Shown here: piece after piece, positions 1-9,604 of the stretch
Position numbering within the stretch: position 1 is the first letter of the stretch
Layout: every line of letters starts with the position of its first letter
From: Streptomyces clavifer
GTDB taxonomy: Bacteria > Actinomycetota > Actinomycetes > Streptomycetales > Streptomycetaceae
Assembly (NCBI GenBank): GCA_014651175.1
Contig: BMWJ01000009.1
Coordinates: forward strand, 62,001 to 126,000
Length of the DNA stretch: 64,000 nt
Reading direction: 5' to 3'
Program-made: the position numbers and the translations under genes
The notes under the pieces: model-generated
Told to the model about the DNA's origin: nothing
What the model saw: the letters and a program-made list of their open reading frames with translations, nothing else
The model's database searches: none

Positions 1-412
1 CGCCGTGCACGGCGATCCGGACCGGCTCGGTGAGCACGGCCTCCTTCGCGACCGTGACGACCGAGGCCTGCTGGAAGGACGAGTACGCCTGCGCGGCGAC
101 CCGGTCCACCGGCGTACCGGCCCTGCCGAGCCGCGCGTCGTCGCGGCCGACGGTCTCGACCGTGACGCCCGAGGGCGCCTCGATGACGACCTTCACACCG
201 TCACCGGTGGCGACGGCGGTGCCGTCGTGCAGTCCGCGCAGCCGCTCCAGCGGCGTGAACCGCCATTCCTCCTCGCGGCCGTGCGGCACCGGGAAGTCCG
301 CGACGTCGAAGGACGGGGGGGCGCTCATGCGCGTGGCGACGGTGGACTCGGCCGCCACCGCGATGGACCCGGCGGTGGTGGAGCCCGCAGGGATGTTCTG
401 AGCCTCAGCCAT
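1..412 (-). CDS. sufD: SufD, Fe-S cluster assembly scaffold subunit (N-terminal part only)
   Basis: This is the N-terminal 137 codons of a SufD-type protein; the rest lies beyond the left edge. SufD partners SufB and SufC in the cytoplasmic SufBCD scaffold that builds iron-sulfur clusters. The visible part reads MAEAQNIPAGS at the start, then a typical SufD N-terminal region with a GREEEWRFTPL motif. It follows sufB on the same strand after about 70 nt, the usual actinobacterial order. The ATG at 412 has no clear ribosome binding site. A TTG at 442, in frame and preceded by GAGAG, would add ten residues and is a real alternative. The identity rests on sequence and on position beside sufB. Confidence 0.88.
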   Translation of the reverse strand, partial: MAEAQNIPAGSTTAGSIAVAAESTVATRMSAPPSFDVADFPVPHGREEEWRFTPLERLRGLHDGTAVATGDGVKVVIEAPSGVTVETVGRDDARLGRAGTPVDRVAAQAYSSFQQASVVTVAKEAVLTEPVRIAVHG

Positions 413-483
413 GGCTGTCGTGGTGCTCGCTTTCTCAGTCAAGAACTCTCGGGGATTCGATCGGCGGACGGCGCGCGGCCGTA

Positions 484-1905
484 CTAACCGACCGAACCCT
501 CCATCTGCAGCTCGATCAGCCGGTTGAGCTCCAGGGCGTACTCCATGGGCAGCTCCTTCGCGATCGGCTCGACGAAGCCGCGCACGATCATCGCCATGGC
601 CTCGAACTCCGTGAGTCCGCGGCTCATGAGGTAGAAGAGCTGGTCCTCGGAGACCTTGGAGACAGTCGCCTCGTGCCCCATCGAGACGTCGTCCTCGCGG
701 ACGTCGACGTAGGGGTAGGTGTCGGAGCGCGAGATGGTGTCCACGAGCAGCGCGTCGCACAGCACGTTCGACTTGGCGCCCGGGGCGCCCTCACCGATCT
801 CGATCAGACCGCGGTAGGAGGTGCGGCCACCGCCCCGTGCCACCGACTTGGAGACGATGTTGGAGGAGGTGTTCGGGGCCATGTGGACCATCTTGGCGCC
901 GGCGTCCTGGTGCTGGCCCTCGCCCGCGAAGGCGATGGACAGGGTCTCGCCCTTGGCGTGCTCGCCCATCAGGTACACGGCCGGGTACTTCATCGTGACC
1001 TTGGAGCCGATGTTGCCGTCGACCCACTCCATGGTCGCGCCCTCGTACGCCACGGCGCGCTTGGTGACGAGGTTGTAGACGTTGTTCGACCAGTTCTGGA
1101 TCGTCGTGTAGCGGCAGCGGCCGCCCTTCTTCACGATGATCTCGACGACCGCGGAGTGCAGGGAGTCCGAGGAGTAGATCGGCGCCGTGCAGCCCTCGAC
1201 GTAGTGGACGTAGGCGTCCTCGTCGACGATGATCAGCGTCCGCTCGAACTGGCCCATGTTCTCCGTGTTGATACGGAAGTAGGCCTGGAGCGGGATCTCC
1301 ACGTGCACGCCCTTCGGCACGTAGATGAAGGAGCCGCCGGACCACACGGCCGAGTTCAGCGAGGCGAACTTGTTGTCACCGACGGGGATGATCGTGCCGA
1401 AGTACTCCTTGAAGAGCTCCGGGTGCTCCTTCAGCGCGGTGTCGGTGTCCATGAAGATGACACCCTGCGCCTCCAGCTCCTCGTTGATCTGGTGGTAGAC
1501 GACCTCGGACTCGTACTGCGCGGCGACACCGGCGACGAGGCGCTGCTTCTCCGCCTCGGGGATGCCGAGCTTGTCGTACGTGTTCTTGATGTCCTCGGGC
1601 AGGTCCTCCCAGGACTCCGCCTGCTTCTCCGTGGACCGCACGAAGTACTTGATGTTGTCGAAGTCGATCCCCGACAGGTCCGAGCCCCAGTTCGGCATGG
1701 GCTTCTTGCCGAACAGCTTCAGGCCCTTGAGCCGGAGATTCAGCATCCACTCCGGCTCGTTCTTCTTCTCCGAGATGTCGCGGACGACAGCTTCGGACAG
1801 GCCGCGCTTCGCCGCCGCGCCTGCCGCGTCGGAGTCGGCCCAGCCGAATTCGTACGTGCCCAGGCCATCGAGCTCAGGGTGGGCAGTCTCCGTAGGGAGC
1901 GTCAT
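484..1905 (-). CDS. sufB: SufB, Fe-S cluster assembly scaffold protein
   Basis: A 473-residue SufB protein, the normal length for the family. It forms the SufBCD scaffold on which Fe-S clusters are assembled and is the essential Suf pathway in actinobacteria, which usually lack Isc. Family sequence includes [19 protein letters not shown] and [20 protein letters not shown], the latter holding the conserved cysteine segment. The start at 1905 (MTLPTETAH) is favoured over the longer open frame because GGAGGAA lies 6 nt upstream. The start codon overlaps the sufR stop in an ATGA arrangement, so the two are probably translationally coupled and controlled together by SufR. Confidence 0.97.
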   Translation of the reverse strand: MTLPTETAHPELDGLGTYEFGWADSDAAGAAAKRGLSEAVVRDISEKKNEPEWMLNLRLKGLKLFGKKPMPNWGSDLSGIDFDNIKYFVRSTEKQAESWEDLPEDIKNTYDKLGIPEAEKQRLVAGVAAQYESEVVYHQINEELEAQGVIFMDTDTALKEHPELFKEYFGTIIPVGDNKFASLNSAVWSGGSFIYVPKGVHVEIPLQAYFRINTENMGQFERTLIIVDEDAYVHYVEGCTAPIYSSDSLHSAVVEIIVKKGGRCRYTTIQNWSNNVYNLVTKRAVAYEGATMEWVDGNIGSKVTMKYPAVYLMGEHAKGETLSIAFAGEGQHQDAGAKMVHMAPNTSSNIVSKSVARGGGRTSYRGLIEIGEGAPGAKSNVLCDALLVDTISRSDTYPYVDVREDDVSMGHEATVSKVSEDQLFYLMSRGLTEFEAMAMIVRGFVEPIAKELPMEYALELNRLIELQMEGSVG

Positions 1906-2642
1906 GCGGGGTTCCTCCCGGGCGTACTTGCAGATGCTGATGTGGTGGTCTGTGGTGCTGCGGGGCTGCTGCGCGGGACGAACGTCGTGCACACGCCGTC
2001 GCCGTGGGCGAGGGTGGCCAGACGCTGCACATGGGTACCGAGCAGGCTGGAGAAGAATTCCGTCTCCGCCTCGCACAGCTGCGGGAACTGCTCGGCGACG
2101 TGCGCGACCGGGCAGTGGTGCTGGCACAGCTGCTCACCCTGCTGCGGGGCCGGCGCGCTGCGCGCCGTAGCAGCGTACCCGTCGGCCGACAGGGCCCCGG
2201 CCAGCGCCTCGGCGCGTGCCTCGGGCTCCGCGGCGTCGACGGCGGCCCGGTACGTCTCCCACTGGGAGGCCATCCGGGCACGGGCGAAGGCGACGAGCGC
2301 CTCGTCCCCGCCCGAGTCGGCGATCCACCGCAGGGCGTCCACGGCCAGCTTGTCGTAGGACTGGTCGAACGCGTCCCGGCCGCAGTCGGTCAGGGCGAAC
2401 ACCTTGGCCGGACGGCCGCGGGTGCGCGCCCCGTACACGCGCTGCTCACGGGCCTCGACGACGTCGTCGGAGACGAGGGCGTCCAGGTGGCGGCGGACGG
2501 CGGCCTGGGTCAGGCCGACGCGCTTCGCCAGGTCGGCGGCGGTGGACGGGCCGTGGTCCAGGATGGAGCGCGCGACCCGGTTGCGCGTCGAGCGCTCCCC
2601 GGACGCGAGTTCCTCCTGCGGAGCCTCGCCAACGTATTTCAC
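1902..2642 (-). CDS. sufR: SufR-type Fe-S sensing transcriptional regulator
   Basis: A 246-residue DeoR/ArsR-like winged-helix protein heading the suf operon. The helix-turn-helix lies at about residues 34-56 ([20 protein letters not shown]), followed by a basic wing ([10 protein letters not shown]). The C-terminal half carries four cysteines at 173, 177, 190 and 218 (CX3C, X12, C, X27, C), matching the Fe-S ligand region of known SufR repressors. SufR homologues repress their own suf operon when they hold a cluster. The GTG at 2642 ([12 protein letters not shown]) is chosen because conserved sequence begins there; the frame is open further upstream. Its stop overlaps the sufB start by ATGA. 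The longer C-terminal tail after residue 222 is low-complexity Ala/Ser/Pro. Confidence 0.92.
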   Translation of the reverse strand: MKYVGEAPQEELASGERSTRNRVARSILDHGPSTAADLAKRVGLTQAAVRRHLDALVSDDVVEAREQRVYGARTRGRPAKVFALTDCGRDAFDQSYDKLAVDALRWIADSGGDEALVAFARARMASQWETYRAAVDAAEPEARAEALAGALSADGYAATARSAPAPQQGEQLCQHHCPVAHVAEQFPQLCEAETEFFSSLLGTHVQRLATLAHGDGVCTTFVPRSSPAAPQTTTSASASTPGRNPA

Positions 2643-2711
2643 AACGCCATTGTTGCGTAATTCCTTCGGGCCTGACAACCCGCCTCCGGACCGCACCCGG
2701 TGCGGTTCATC

Positions 2712-2729
2712 ACTTAGGCACACCTAAGT
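2712..2729. promoter_or_regulatory. Perfect palindrome upstream of sufR, candidate SufR operator
   Basis: ACTTAGG-CACA-CCTAAGT is a perfect 7-4-7 inverted repeat centred about 80 bp upstream of the sufR GTG, in the 309-bp gap between sufR and the divergent ABC genes. It is the strongest dyad in this gap. A TAAGTG hexamer on the minus strand overlaps it and could be the -10 of sufR. Its half-site TTAGG also resembles part of iron-box sequences, so a DmdR/IdeR site cannot be excluded. The rest of the gap shows no gene. Confidence 0.6.
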
Positions 2730-2937
2730 TGACCTGCGGAAATGATGATCACCGGTGACGCTTCGCAGGTCGGACGGGCCGGGACGGTACAGCGGTGCAC
2801 CCCTCGCCGGCGCCCGGCCCGCGCCATCCGAAGATCCACCGGCGGCCGGTCGTGTCGCCCGCCGGGGCGCCCGCCCGGCGGGCCATGGCGTCCCTCCCCC
2901 GGGGAACCCTCCGCGCGGGGGGACGCACTCCCCCGCC

Positions 2938-2943
2938 TAGACT
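2938..2943 (+). promoter_or_regulatory. -10 hexamer TAGACT for a leaderless ABC transcript
   Basis: TAGACT ends 8 nt before the ATG at 2952, and no purine-rich ribosome binding site precedes that ATG. Transcription would start at or next to the start codon. No convincing -35 was found. Confidence 0.45.
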
Positions 2944-2951
2944 TGCCCGCC

Positions 2952-3878
2952 ATGAGCAGTGAGCCCGTCGTACAGGCCAGGGGCCTGGTCAAGCGGTACG
3001 GCACCAGGACCGCGGTGGACGGCCTCGATCTGGAGGTTGCGGCGGGTGCGGTGACCGCGGTCCTCGGTCCCAACGGTGCCGGCAAGACCACCACGATCGA
3101 GACCTTCGAGGGGTACCGCCGGCCGGACGACGGACGGGTACGGGTGCTCGGCCTCGATCCGGTCCGGGACGCCGCGGCGCTCCGCCCCCGTATCGGCGTC
3201 ATGCTGCAGTCCGGCGGGGTCTACTCCGGCGCCCGCGCCGACGAGATGCTCCGCCACATGGCGAAGCTGCACGCGCATCCGCTGGACGTCGACGCGCTCA
3301 TCGAGCGCCTGGGCCTCGGCAGCTGCGGACGCACCGCCTACCGCCGGCTGTCCGGCGGCCAGCAGCAGCGCCTCGCGCTGGCCATGGCCGTCGTGGGCCG
3401 GCCCGAGCTCGTCTTCCTGGACGAACCGACGGCCGGCCTCGACCCGCAGGCCCGCCGCTCCACCTGGGACCTGCTGCGGGAGCTGCGCACCGACGGCGTG
3501 TCCGTCGTCCTCACCACCCACTTCATGGACGAGGCCGAGCAGCTCGCCGACGACGTGGCCGTCATCGACGCGGGCCGGGTCATCGCCCAGGGCAGCCCCG
3601 AGCAGCTGTGCCGCGGCGGCGCCGAGAACACCCTGCGCTTCACCGGCCGCCCCGGGCTGGAAATCGCCTCGCTCCTCAAGGCACTGCCCGGGGGCAGCGA
3701 GGCCGCCGAGCTCGCCACCGGCACGTACCGCATCACCGGCCGCATCGACCCGGAGCTGCTGGCGACCGTCACCTCCTGGTGCGCCCAGCACGGCGTGATG
3801 CCGGAGGGCATAGCGGTGGAGCGGCACACCCTGGAGGACGTCTTCCTCGAACTGACCGGCAAGGAGCTGCGCGCATGA
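2952..3878 (+). CDS. ABC-2 type exporter ATP-binding subunit
   Basis: A 308-residue ABC ATPase. Walker A is GPNGAGKT at residues 39-46, the signature LSGGQ at 133-137, and Walker B LVFLDEP at 153-159, followed by the H-loop histidine in LTTHFMDEAE. The region after about residue 215 is the C-terminal extension seen in DrrA/CcmA-like drug or lipid exporters. The ATG at 2952 begins the conserved sequence; the open frame extends upstream without support. The stop overlaps the permease ATG (ATGA). An ABC pair between sufR and ctaA is a conserved actinobacterial arrangement. The substrate cannot be told. Confidence 0.93.
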   Translation: MSSEPVVQARGLVKRYGTRTAVDGLDLEVAAGAVTAVLGPNGAGKTTTIETFEGYRRPDDGRVRVLGLDPVRDAAALRPRIGVMLQSGGVYSGARADEMLRHMAKLHAHPLDVDALIERLGLGSCGRTAYRRLSGGQQQRLALAMAVVGRPELVFLDEPTAGLDPQARRSTWDLLRELRTDGVSVVLTTHFMDEAEQLADDVAVIDAGRVIAQGSPEQLCRGGAENTLRFTGRPGLEIASLLKALPGGSEAAELATGTYRITGRIDPELLATVTSWCAQHGVMPEGIAVERHTLEDVFLELTGKELRA

Positions 3879-4642
3879 GCGCCGGTACGTACACCCCGCG
3901 CCCCGGCGCCGCCCCGCTGTCCCGCATGATCGCCGCGCAGGCGGCGCTGGAGACGCGGATGCTGCTGCGCAACGGCGAGCAGCTGTTGCTGACCGTGGTC
4001 ATCCCCACGCTGCTGCTGGTGCTGTTCAGCGCGGTCGACATCGTCGGCACCGGCTCCGGCGAGCCCGTCGACTTCCTGACGCCCGGGATCCTCGCCCTCG
4101 CGGTGATGTCGACGGCCTTCACCGGCCAGGCCATCGCGACGGGTTTCGAACGGCGCTACGGGGTGCTCAAGCGGCTCGGCGCCTCACCGCTGCCGCGCTG
4201 GGCGCTGATGGCGGCGAAGACGCTCGCGGTGCTGGTCACGGAGGTACTGCAGGTCGTTCTGCTCACGGTGATCGCGTTCGCGCTGGGCTGGTCGCCGGAG
4301 GGCGGGCCGCTCGCGGTCCTGCTGCTCCTGGTGCTGGGCACCGTGGCCTTCTCGGGCCTCGGGCTGCTGATGGCGGGGACGCTGAAGGCCGAGGCGACAC
4401 TCGCGGCGGCCAACCTGGTCTTCCTGCTGCTGCTGGTGGGCGGCGGGGTCGTCGTGCCGCTGGACCGCTTCCCGGACGCCGCGCAGTCGGTGCTGGGCCT
4501 GCTGCCGATCTCGGCCCTCTCGGAGGGCCTGCGGGACGTCCTGCAGCACGGTGCCACGATGCCGTGGGGCAGCCTGGGCATCCTCACGGTGTGGGCGGTG
4601 CTGGGGCTCGGCGCGGCGGCGCGGTTCTTCCGCTGGGAGTGA
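3875..4642 (+). CDS. ABC-2 type exporter permease
   Basis: A 255-residue integral membrane protein with about six hydrophobic segments, for example LLLTVVIPTLLLVLFSAV near residue 38 and a final one before the C-terminus. The pattern (N-terminal cytoplasmic helix, six spans, FPDAAQSVLGLLPISALSEGLR before the last span) fits the ABC2_membrane family. It begins with an ATG overlapping the ATPase stop, so the pair should be made together in 1:1 ratio. It is probably an efflux pump; linkage to ctaA suggests a role near respiratory assembly, but that is only inference from position. Confidence 0.9.
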   Translation: MSAGTYTPRPGAAPLSRMIAAQAALETRMLLRNGEQLLLTVVIPTLLLVLFSAVDIVGTGSGEPVDFLTPGILALAVMSTAFTGQAIATGFERRYGVLKRLGASPLPRWALMAAKTLAVLVTEVLQVVLLTVIAFALGWSPEGGPLAVLLLLVLGTVAFSGLGLLMAGTLKAEATLAAANLVFLLLLVGGGVVVPLDRFPDAAQSVLGLLPISALSEGLRDVLQHGATMPWGSLGILTVWAVLGLGAAARFFRWE

Positions 4643-4736
4643 GCGTGCGGTGACATACCGCTGATGTCCGGAGCCATCCGGTAATGACCCACCCCCTCGT
4701 GAAAACATGCACAAGCCGTTGCCTACGATGGTGCGC

Positions 4737-5708
4737 GTGGAAACACCCCTCTCCTACATCGCCAAGCGCTGGACGCCGTCCGTGAAGACCGCCAGGCGCG
4801 CCGCGCTCTCGGCGGTCGTGATGACCGTGTTCATCATCGTCACGGGCGGGGCCGTCCGGCTGACCGGTTCCGGTCTGGGCTGCGACACCTGGCCCAAGTG
4901 CACGGACGAGAGCCTCTTCGCCACCCCCGAGCAGGGCCTGCACGGGGCGATCGAGTTCGGCAACCGGATGCTCACCTACGTCCTGTCGGCCGCGGTCGGC
5001 TGGGCGATCATCGCGGCGCGCTCCCTGAAGCCCCGCAGGCGCGGCCTCACCCGGCTCGCCTGGTCCCAGTTCTGGCTCGTCATGGGGAACGCGGTCATCG
5101 GCGGGATCACGGTCTGGGCCGGCCTCAACCCGTGGTCGGTGGCGGGACACTTCCTGCTCGCCAACTGCCTGCTCACCGTCGCCGTCATCACCTGGGTGCG
5201 GATCGGCGAGGGCGACGGCCCGCGGCGCCCGCGCGCCCCGAAGCCGGTACGGAACCTGGCCTGGGCGATCGTCGCGACCTCGGTGGTCCTGATCGCCCTG
5301 GGCACCACGGTCACGGGTTCCGGCAAGCACGCCGGGGACAGCAGCGACGTACCGCGCATGCCGTGGGACTGGACCGTCGCAGCCCATGTGCACGCCATCG
5401 CCGCCTGGGTGGTCTGCGTCCTGGCCGTCGCGATGTGGCTGGCCCTGCGGATCGTGGACGCCCCGGCCGACACCCGGGCCCGCGCACGCGACCTGCTGGT
5501 CGTCCTGCTCGCGCAGGGCGCCATCGGGTACGTGCAGTACTTCAGCGACGTGCCCGAGATCCTCGTCGGCCTCCACATGCTCGGTTCGGGCCTGATGTGG
5601 ATCGCCGTCATGCGACTGCTGCTGTCGCTGCGCGAGCGGCCGCAGACCCCCGCCGCCGTCCCCGCTCCGGCGGCCGGACAGCGGCCGGAGCACGCGCCCG
5701 TCGCCTGA
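4737..5708 (+). CDS. ctaA: Heme A synthase (COX15/CtaA family)
   Basis: A 323-residue membrane protein that oxidises the C8 methyl of heme O to make heme A for cytochrome aa3 oxidase. About eight hydrophobic spans are visible. Family marks include the cysteine pair GCDTWPKC in the first extracytoplasmic loop, the glutamate in AIEFGNRML, and the heme-ligand histidine regions AGHFLLAN, HVHAIAAW and GLHMLGSG. No ribosome binding site is present. A TACGAT hexamer at 4724-4729 ends 7 nt before the GTG at 4737, so a leaderless start there is favoured. An in-frame ATG at 4728 is the alternative. The matching ctaB lies 0.5 kb away on the other strand. Confidence 0.93.
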   Translation: METPLSYIAKRWTPSVKTARRAALSAVVMTVFIIVTGGAVRLTGSGLGCDTWPKCTDESLFATPEQGLHGAIEFGNRMLTYVLSAAVGWAIIAARSLKPRRRGLTRLAWSQFWLVMGNAVIGGITVWAGLNPWSVAGHFLLANCLLTVAVITWVRIGEGDGPRRPRAPKPVRNLAWAIVATSVVLIALGTTVTGSGKHAGDSSDVPRMPWDWTVAAHVHAIAAWVVCVLAVAMWLALRIVDAPADTRARARDLLVVLLAQGAIGYVQYFSDVPEILVGLHMLGSGLMWIAVMRLLLSLRERPQTPAAVPAPAAGQRPEHAPVA

Positions 5709-5716
5709 TCCGCGCG

Positions 5717-5764
5717 AACGGCCTCCGCCGCCGCACCCGGGAGGGTGCGGCGGCGGAGGCCGTT
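5717..5764. terminator. Bidirectional hairpin between ctaA and the convergent small gene
   Basis: Two perfectly complementary 22-nt arms (5717-5738 and 5743-5764) flank a GGGA loop. The hairpin sits 8 nt after the ctaA stop and 13 nt from the stop of the convergent gene. There is no U-tract, as is common in Streptomyces. Confidence 0.85.
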
Positions 5765-5777
5765 GCCGTGTGCGGGG

Positions 5778-6140
5778 TCAGCCGTTGGACGGGCCGCCGA
5801 CCTGGATGCCGGCCATCCGGGACCACTCGTACGGGCCGGTACGGACCTTGGCCGCGAAGTCCCCGTCGAACGTCTCGTGCAGGGTGAGGCCGGCCTTCTG
5901 CGCGGCGCTCTCGGCGACGGCGTACGAGGGGGCCATCAGGTCGCCCCATCCGCCGTCCTCGCCCACGAGCACGATGCGGGTGCCCATCCGGCCGATGTGG
6001 GCGAGCTGCCCCTCGGCGCCGCCGTGTGCCCGGGAGAAGGCGCCGATCTGCTTGGCGAGCTTCGCGGCCCTGCGCTCCGCGCGGGCCGCGTGCCTGCTGT
6101 CGTCGGTCTGCTGGGTCTGGGGCTCTGCCGTCTCTGCCAT
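5778..6140 (-). CDS. Conserved small actinobacterial protein of unknown function
   Basis: A 120-residue soluble protein. The first 50 residues are charged and Ala/Arg/Lys rich (ARAERRAAKLAKQIGAF), probably a helix; the rest contains GQLAHIGRMGTRIVLVGEDG and ends GPYEWSRMAGIQVGG. I do not recognise a characterised family. It sits between ctaA and ctaB, a position that is conserved in streptomycetes as far as I can recall. The start MAETAEP at 6140 has TAGCAT ending 7 nt upstream and no ribosome binding site, suggesting a leaderless mRNA. A longer open frame starts at 6230 but reads as GC-rich noise. Confidence 0.8.
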   Translation of the reverse strand: MAETAEPQTQQTDDSRHAARAERRAAKLAKQIGAFSRAHGGAEGQLAHIGRMGTRIVLVGEDGGWGDLMAPSYAVAESAAQKAGLTLHETFDGDFAAKVRTGPYEWSRMAGIQVGGPSNG

Positions 6141-6173
6141 GCACAGGATGCTACCGACGGGTAGATCAAACGG

Positions 6174-6215
6174 CGACGGGCGGGGGCGTGGCATCGGCCA
6201 CGTCCCCGCCCGTCG
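6174..6215 (-). terminator. Hairpin terminator downstream of ctaB
   Basis: Nineteen-nt arms at 6174-6192 and 6197-6215 pair with a single G-U type mismatch around an ATCG loop. It lies 28 nt beyond the ctaB stop and before the start of the small downstream gene. Confidence 0.75.
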
Positions 6216-6242
6216 GCGGAGCTTTCGCACATCAGTGCGGGA

Positions 6243-7190
6243 CTACCTCAGGAAGGGGTCCACCGCGACGGCGACGAAGAGCAGCGAGACATAGGTGATG
6301 GACCAGTGGAACAGCCGCATCTCCTTGAGCTTGCCGCCGGTCACGCCCGCCTTCGCGCGGTTCTGCAGCCCGTGCGCCTCCCAGAGCCAGAAGCCGCCGG
6401 TCACCAGCGCCACCGTCGTGTAGAACCAGCCGGTGTAGCCCAGCGGGGTGAGGAGCAGCGAGACGGCGACCATGACCCAGCTGTAGAGGACGATCTGGCG
6501 GGCCACAACCCGGTTGGAGGCGACGACCGGAAGCATCGGGACACCGACCCGGGCGTAGTCCTCCTTCACCTTCATCGAGAGCGGCCAGTAGTGCGGCGGC
6601 GTCCAGAAGAAGATGACGGCGAAAAGAATGACCGCGGCCCAGGACACCGAATTGGTCACGGCGGACCAGCCGATGAGCACGGGCATGCAGCCGGCGATTC
6701 CGCCCCAGACGATGTTCTGCGAGGTCCGGCGCTTGAGCAGCATCGTGTAGACGACGACGTAGAACAGAAGTGCGCCGAGTGCGAGTGCTGCGGAGAGCCA
6801 GTTGACGAGCAGTCCGAACCAGGCCGTGGAAATCACCGCGAGGGTGATTCCGAAGGCCAGGCACTCGCGCGGGCTCACCATGCCGGTGACCAGCGGCCGC
6901 TGCGACGTGCGGTCCATCAGCGCGTCGATGTCGCGGTCGATATACATGTTGAGCGCATTGGCACCGCCCGCGGAGAGATATCCGCCGATGGTGGTAGTGA
7001 CTACGAGCCAAAGATCGGGCACGCCCTGAGCGGCAAGGAACATCACCGGGACGGTGGTGATCAGCAGCAACTCGATGATGCGCGGCTTGGTAAGTGCCAC
7101 GAATGCCTTGATGCGGGCCCCGAACGGGCGATGGCCCACTGGGCTCGGAGTCAAGGCGACCCCTGCGGGTCGGGACTCGACGGCCGTCAC
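6243..7190 (-). CDS. ctaB: Protoheme IX farnesyltransferase (heme O synthase)
   Basis: A 315-residue UbiA-superfamily membrane prenyltransferase that attaches a farnesyl group to protoheme IX to make heme O, the substrate of CtaA. The aspartate-rich motif is [14 protein letters not shown], and the second polar motif region is [13 protein letters not shown]. About nine hydrophobic spans follow. The GTG at 7190 is chosen because AGGGG lies 5 nt upstream; a GTG two codons earlier has poor spacing. It is transcribed away from tkt across a 292-bp divergent gap that contains both promoters. Confidence 0.95.
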   Translation of the reverse strand: MTAVESRPAGVALTPSPVGHRPFGARIKAFVALTKPRIIELLLITTVPVMFLAAQGVPDLWLVVTTTIGGYLSAGGANALNMYIDRDIDALMDRTSQRPLVTGMVSPRECLAFGITLAVISTAWFGLLVNWLSAALALGALLFYVVVYTMLLKRRTSQNIVWGGIAGCMPVLIGWSAVTNSVSWAAVILFAVIFFWTPPHYWPLSMKVKEDYARVGVPMLPVVASNRVVARQIVLYSWVMVAVSLLLTPLGYTGWFYTTVALVTGGFWLWEAHGLQNRAKAGVTGGKLKEMRLFHWSITYVSLLFVAVAVDPFLR

Positions 7191-7482
7191 GCACACCCCT
7201 GACAGAGAAATCCCAGCAAGCTCCGGGCGGGAGGGCCCGGTAAAGACTTGCGCGAACCAGACCACTGTAGACGTTGGGCATACGCCCCTCTTCGCGGGGG
7301 TGGGGTCGTGTTGGGGTGGCGCAGAAGTGAACTGCGGCGCTCATACGGGAGGCGAACTCCGCAGGTCGCCCGCACTGTGGAAAGGGCAGAAGTACCGCCT
7401 TGTTCCGGGGGTAGGCTCGGCAATGCCCGGTGCGGTAACCAGCCACCGGTTTACGAACAGTGGAGAGGAGCCCTGACTCAGG

Positions 7483-9570
7483 GTGAGCACCAAGCCGACC
7501 ACCACAGACCTTCAGTGGACCGAATTGGACCAGCGGGCCGTGGACACTGTCCGCGTCCTCGCCGCGGACGCCGTACAGAAGGTCGGAAACGGCCACCCGG
7601 GTACGGCGATGAGCCTGGCTCCTGCCGCGTACACCCTCTTCCAGAAGGTGATGCGCCATGACCCGGCGGACGCGGAATGGACCGGCCGCGACCGGTTCGT
7701 GCTCTCTGCGGGCCACTCCAGCCTGACGCTGTACATCCAGCTCTACCTGGCCGGGTACGGCCTGGAGCTGGACGACCTCAAGGCGTTCCGCACCTGGGGC
7801 TCCAAGACCCCGGGCCACCCGGAGTACGGCCACACCACGGGTGTCGAGACGACGACCGGCCCGCTGGGCCAGGGTGTCGCCAACGCCGTGGGCATGGCGA
7901 TGGCCGCCCGCTACGAGCGCGGCCTGTTCGACCCGGAGGCGGCCCCCGGCACCTCCCCGTTCGACCACACCGTCTGGGTCGTCGCCGGTGACGGCTGCCT
8001 CCAGGAGGGCATCTCGGCCGAGGCGTCCTCGCTGGCGGGCCACCAGAAGCTCGGCAACCTGGTGCTGCTGTGGGACGACAACCACATCTCGATCGAGGGC
8101 GACACGGAGACCGCTGTCTCCGAGGACACCCTCAAGCGGTACGAGTCCTACGGCTGGCACGTCCAGCGGGTGGACCAGTCGCCCACCGGCGACCTGGACC
8201 CCGAGGGTCTCTACAACGCGCTGCAGGCCGCCAAGGCCGAGACGGAGCGCCCCTCGTTCATCGCGGCCCGCTCGATCATCGCCTGGCCCGCCCCGAACGC
8301 CCAGAACACCGAGGCCGCGCACGGCTCGGCGCTCGGCGACGAGGAGATCGCGGCCACCAAGCGGGTCCTCGGCTTCGACCCGGAGAAGACCTTCGAGGTC
8401 TCCGACGAGGTCATCTCGCACACCCGTGAGGCCCTGGACCGCGGCCGTGAGGCCAAGGCCGAGTGGGAGAAGTCCCTCGCCGCGTGGCGCACCGCCAACC
8501 CGGAGCGCGCGGCCGAGTTCGACCGGATCTCCGCGGGCGAGCTGCCCGAGGGCTGGCAGGACGCGCTGCCGGTCTTCGAGGCGGGTCACTCCGTGGCCAC
8601 GCGTGCCGCCTCCGGCAAGGTCCTCCAGGCGCTCGGCGGCATCATCCCCGAGCTGTGGGGCGGCTCCGCCGACCTCGCGGGCTCGAACAACACCACGATC
8701 GACAAGACGTCGTCGTTCCTCCCGGTCGGCAACCCGCTGCCCGAGGCCGACCCGTACGGCCGGACGATCCACTTCGGCATCCGCGAGCACTCCATGGCCG
8801 CGGCCATGAACGGCATCGCGCTGCACGGCAACACCCGCATCTACGGCGGCACCTTCCTGGTGTTCTCCGACTACATGCGCAACGCCGTGCGCCTGTCCGC
8901 GCTGATGCACCTCCCGGTGACGTACGTGTGGACGCACGACTCGATCGGCCTCGGCGAGGACGGTCCGACCCACCAGCCGGTGGAGCACATCGCCTCGCTG
9001 CGTGCGATCCCGGGCCTCAACGTCGTCCGTCCGGCCGACGCGAACGAGACCACGATCGCCTGGCGCGAGATCCTGCGCCGCTGGACCAAGGTGTTCGGCG
9101 AGGGCGCCCCGCACGGTCTGGCGCTGACCCGCCAGGGCGTGCCCACCTACCCGGTGAACGAGGACGCGGCCAAGGGCGGCTACGTGCTCCTCGACGCCGA
9201 GGGCGGTGAGCCCCAGGTCGTCCTGATCGGGACGGGCTCCGAGGTCCAGCTGGCCGTCGAGGCCCGCGACGAGCTCCAGGCTGCCGGTGTGCCGACCCGT
9301 GTGGTGTCGATGCCGTGTGTCGAGTGGTTCGAGGAGCAGGACCAGGCGTACAAGGACAGCGTGCTGCCGCCGTCCGTGAAGGCCCGGGTCGCCGTCGAGG
9401 CGGGCATCGGCCTGACCTGGCACCGGTACGTGGGCGACGCGGGCCGGATCGTCTCGCTGGAGCACTTCGGTGCCTCGGCCGACGCCAAGGTCCTCTTCCG
9501 CGAGTTCGGCTTCACCGCCGGGCACGTGGCCGCTGCCGCCCGGGAATCTCTCGCCGCCGTCGCGCGCTGA
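7483..9570 (+). CDS. tkt: Transketolase
   Basis: A 695-residue transketolase, full length. It moves two-carbon units between sugar phosphates in the pentose-phosphate pathway using thiamine diphosphate. The cofactor-binding GDG lies at about residues 169-171 (GDGCLQEG), followed by [16 protein letters not shown] sits at 36-42 and the sugar-phosphate region [11 protein letters not shown] is in the second half. The GTG at 7483 starts a five-gene operon tkt-tal-zwf-opcA-pgl. GAGAGGAG lies about 13 nt upstream, a loose spacing. A TAGGCT at 7412 may be the -10. Confidence 0.97.
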   Translation: MSTKPTTTDLQWTELDQRAVDTVRVLAADAVQKVGNGHPGTAMSLAPAAYTLFQKVMRHDPADAEWTGRDRFVLSAGHSSLTLYIQLYLAGYGLELDDLKAFRTWGSKTPGHPEYGHTTGVETTTGPLGQGVANAVGMAMAARYERGLFDPEAAPGTSPFDHTVWVVAGDGCLQEGISAEASSLAGHQKLGNLVLLWDDNHISIEGDTETAVSEDTLKRYESYGWHVQRVDQSPTGDLDPEGLYNALQAAKAETERPSFIAARSIIAWPAPNAQNTEAAHGSALGDEEIAATKRVLGFDPEKTFEVSDEVISHTREALDRGREAKAEWEKSLAAWRTANPERAAEFDRISAGELPEGWQDALPVFEAGHSVATRAASGKVLQALGGIIPELWGGSADLAGSNNTTIDKTSSFLPVGNPLPEADPYGRTIHFGIREHSMAAAMNGIALHGNTRIYGGTFLVFSDYMRNAVRLSALMHLPVTYVWTHDSIGLGEDGPTHQPVEHIASLRAIPGLNVVRPADANETTIAWREILRRWTKVFGEGAPHGLALTRQGVPTYPVNEDAAKGGYVLLDAEGGEPQVVLIGTGSEVQLAVEARDELQAAGVPTRVVSMPCVEWFEEQDQAYKDSVLPPSVKARVAVEAGIGLTWHRYVGDAGRIVSLEHFGASADAKVLFREFGFTAGHVAAAARESLAAVAR

Positions 9571-9604
9571 CCCGGTTATACGACTAGTAGGAGATGCAAT
9601 TCTC

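Noticed and set aside
673-2358. Long plus-strand open frame across sufB and sufR
   Set aside because: It is antisense to two well supported genes, has no ribosome binding site and reads as Val/Leu/Arg/Asp-rich noise. The same applies to the other long antisense frames in this window, such as 18625-21129, 22376-25315 and 30656-34531.
7191-7482. A small gene in the ctaB/tkt gap
   Set aside because: Frames there overlap the promoter regions of both genes and have no ribosome binding site or recognisable product.
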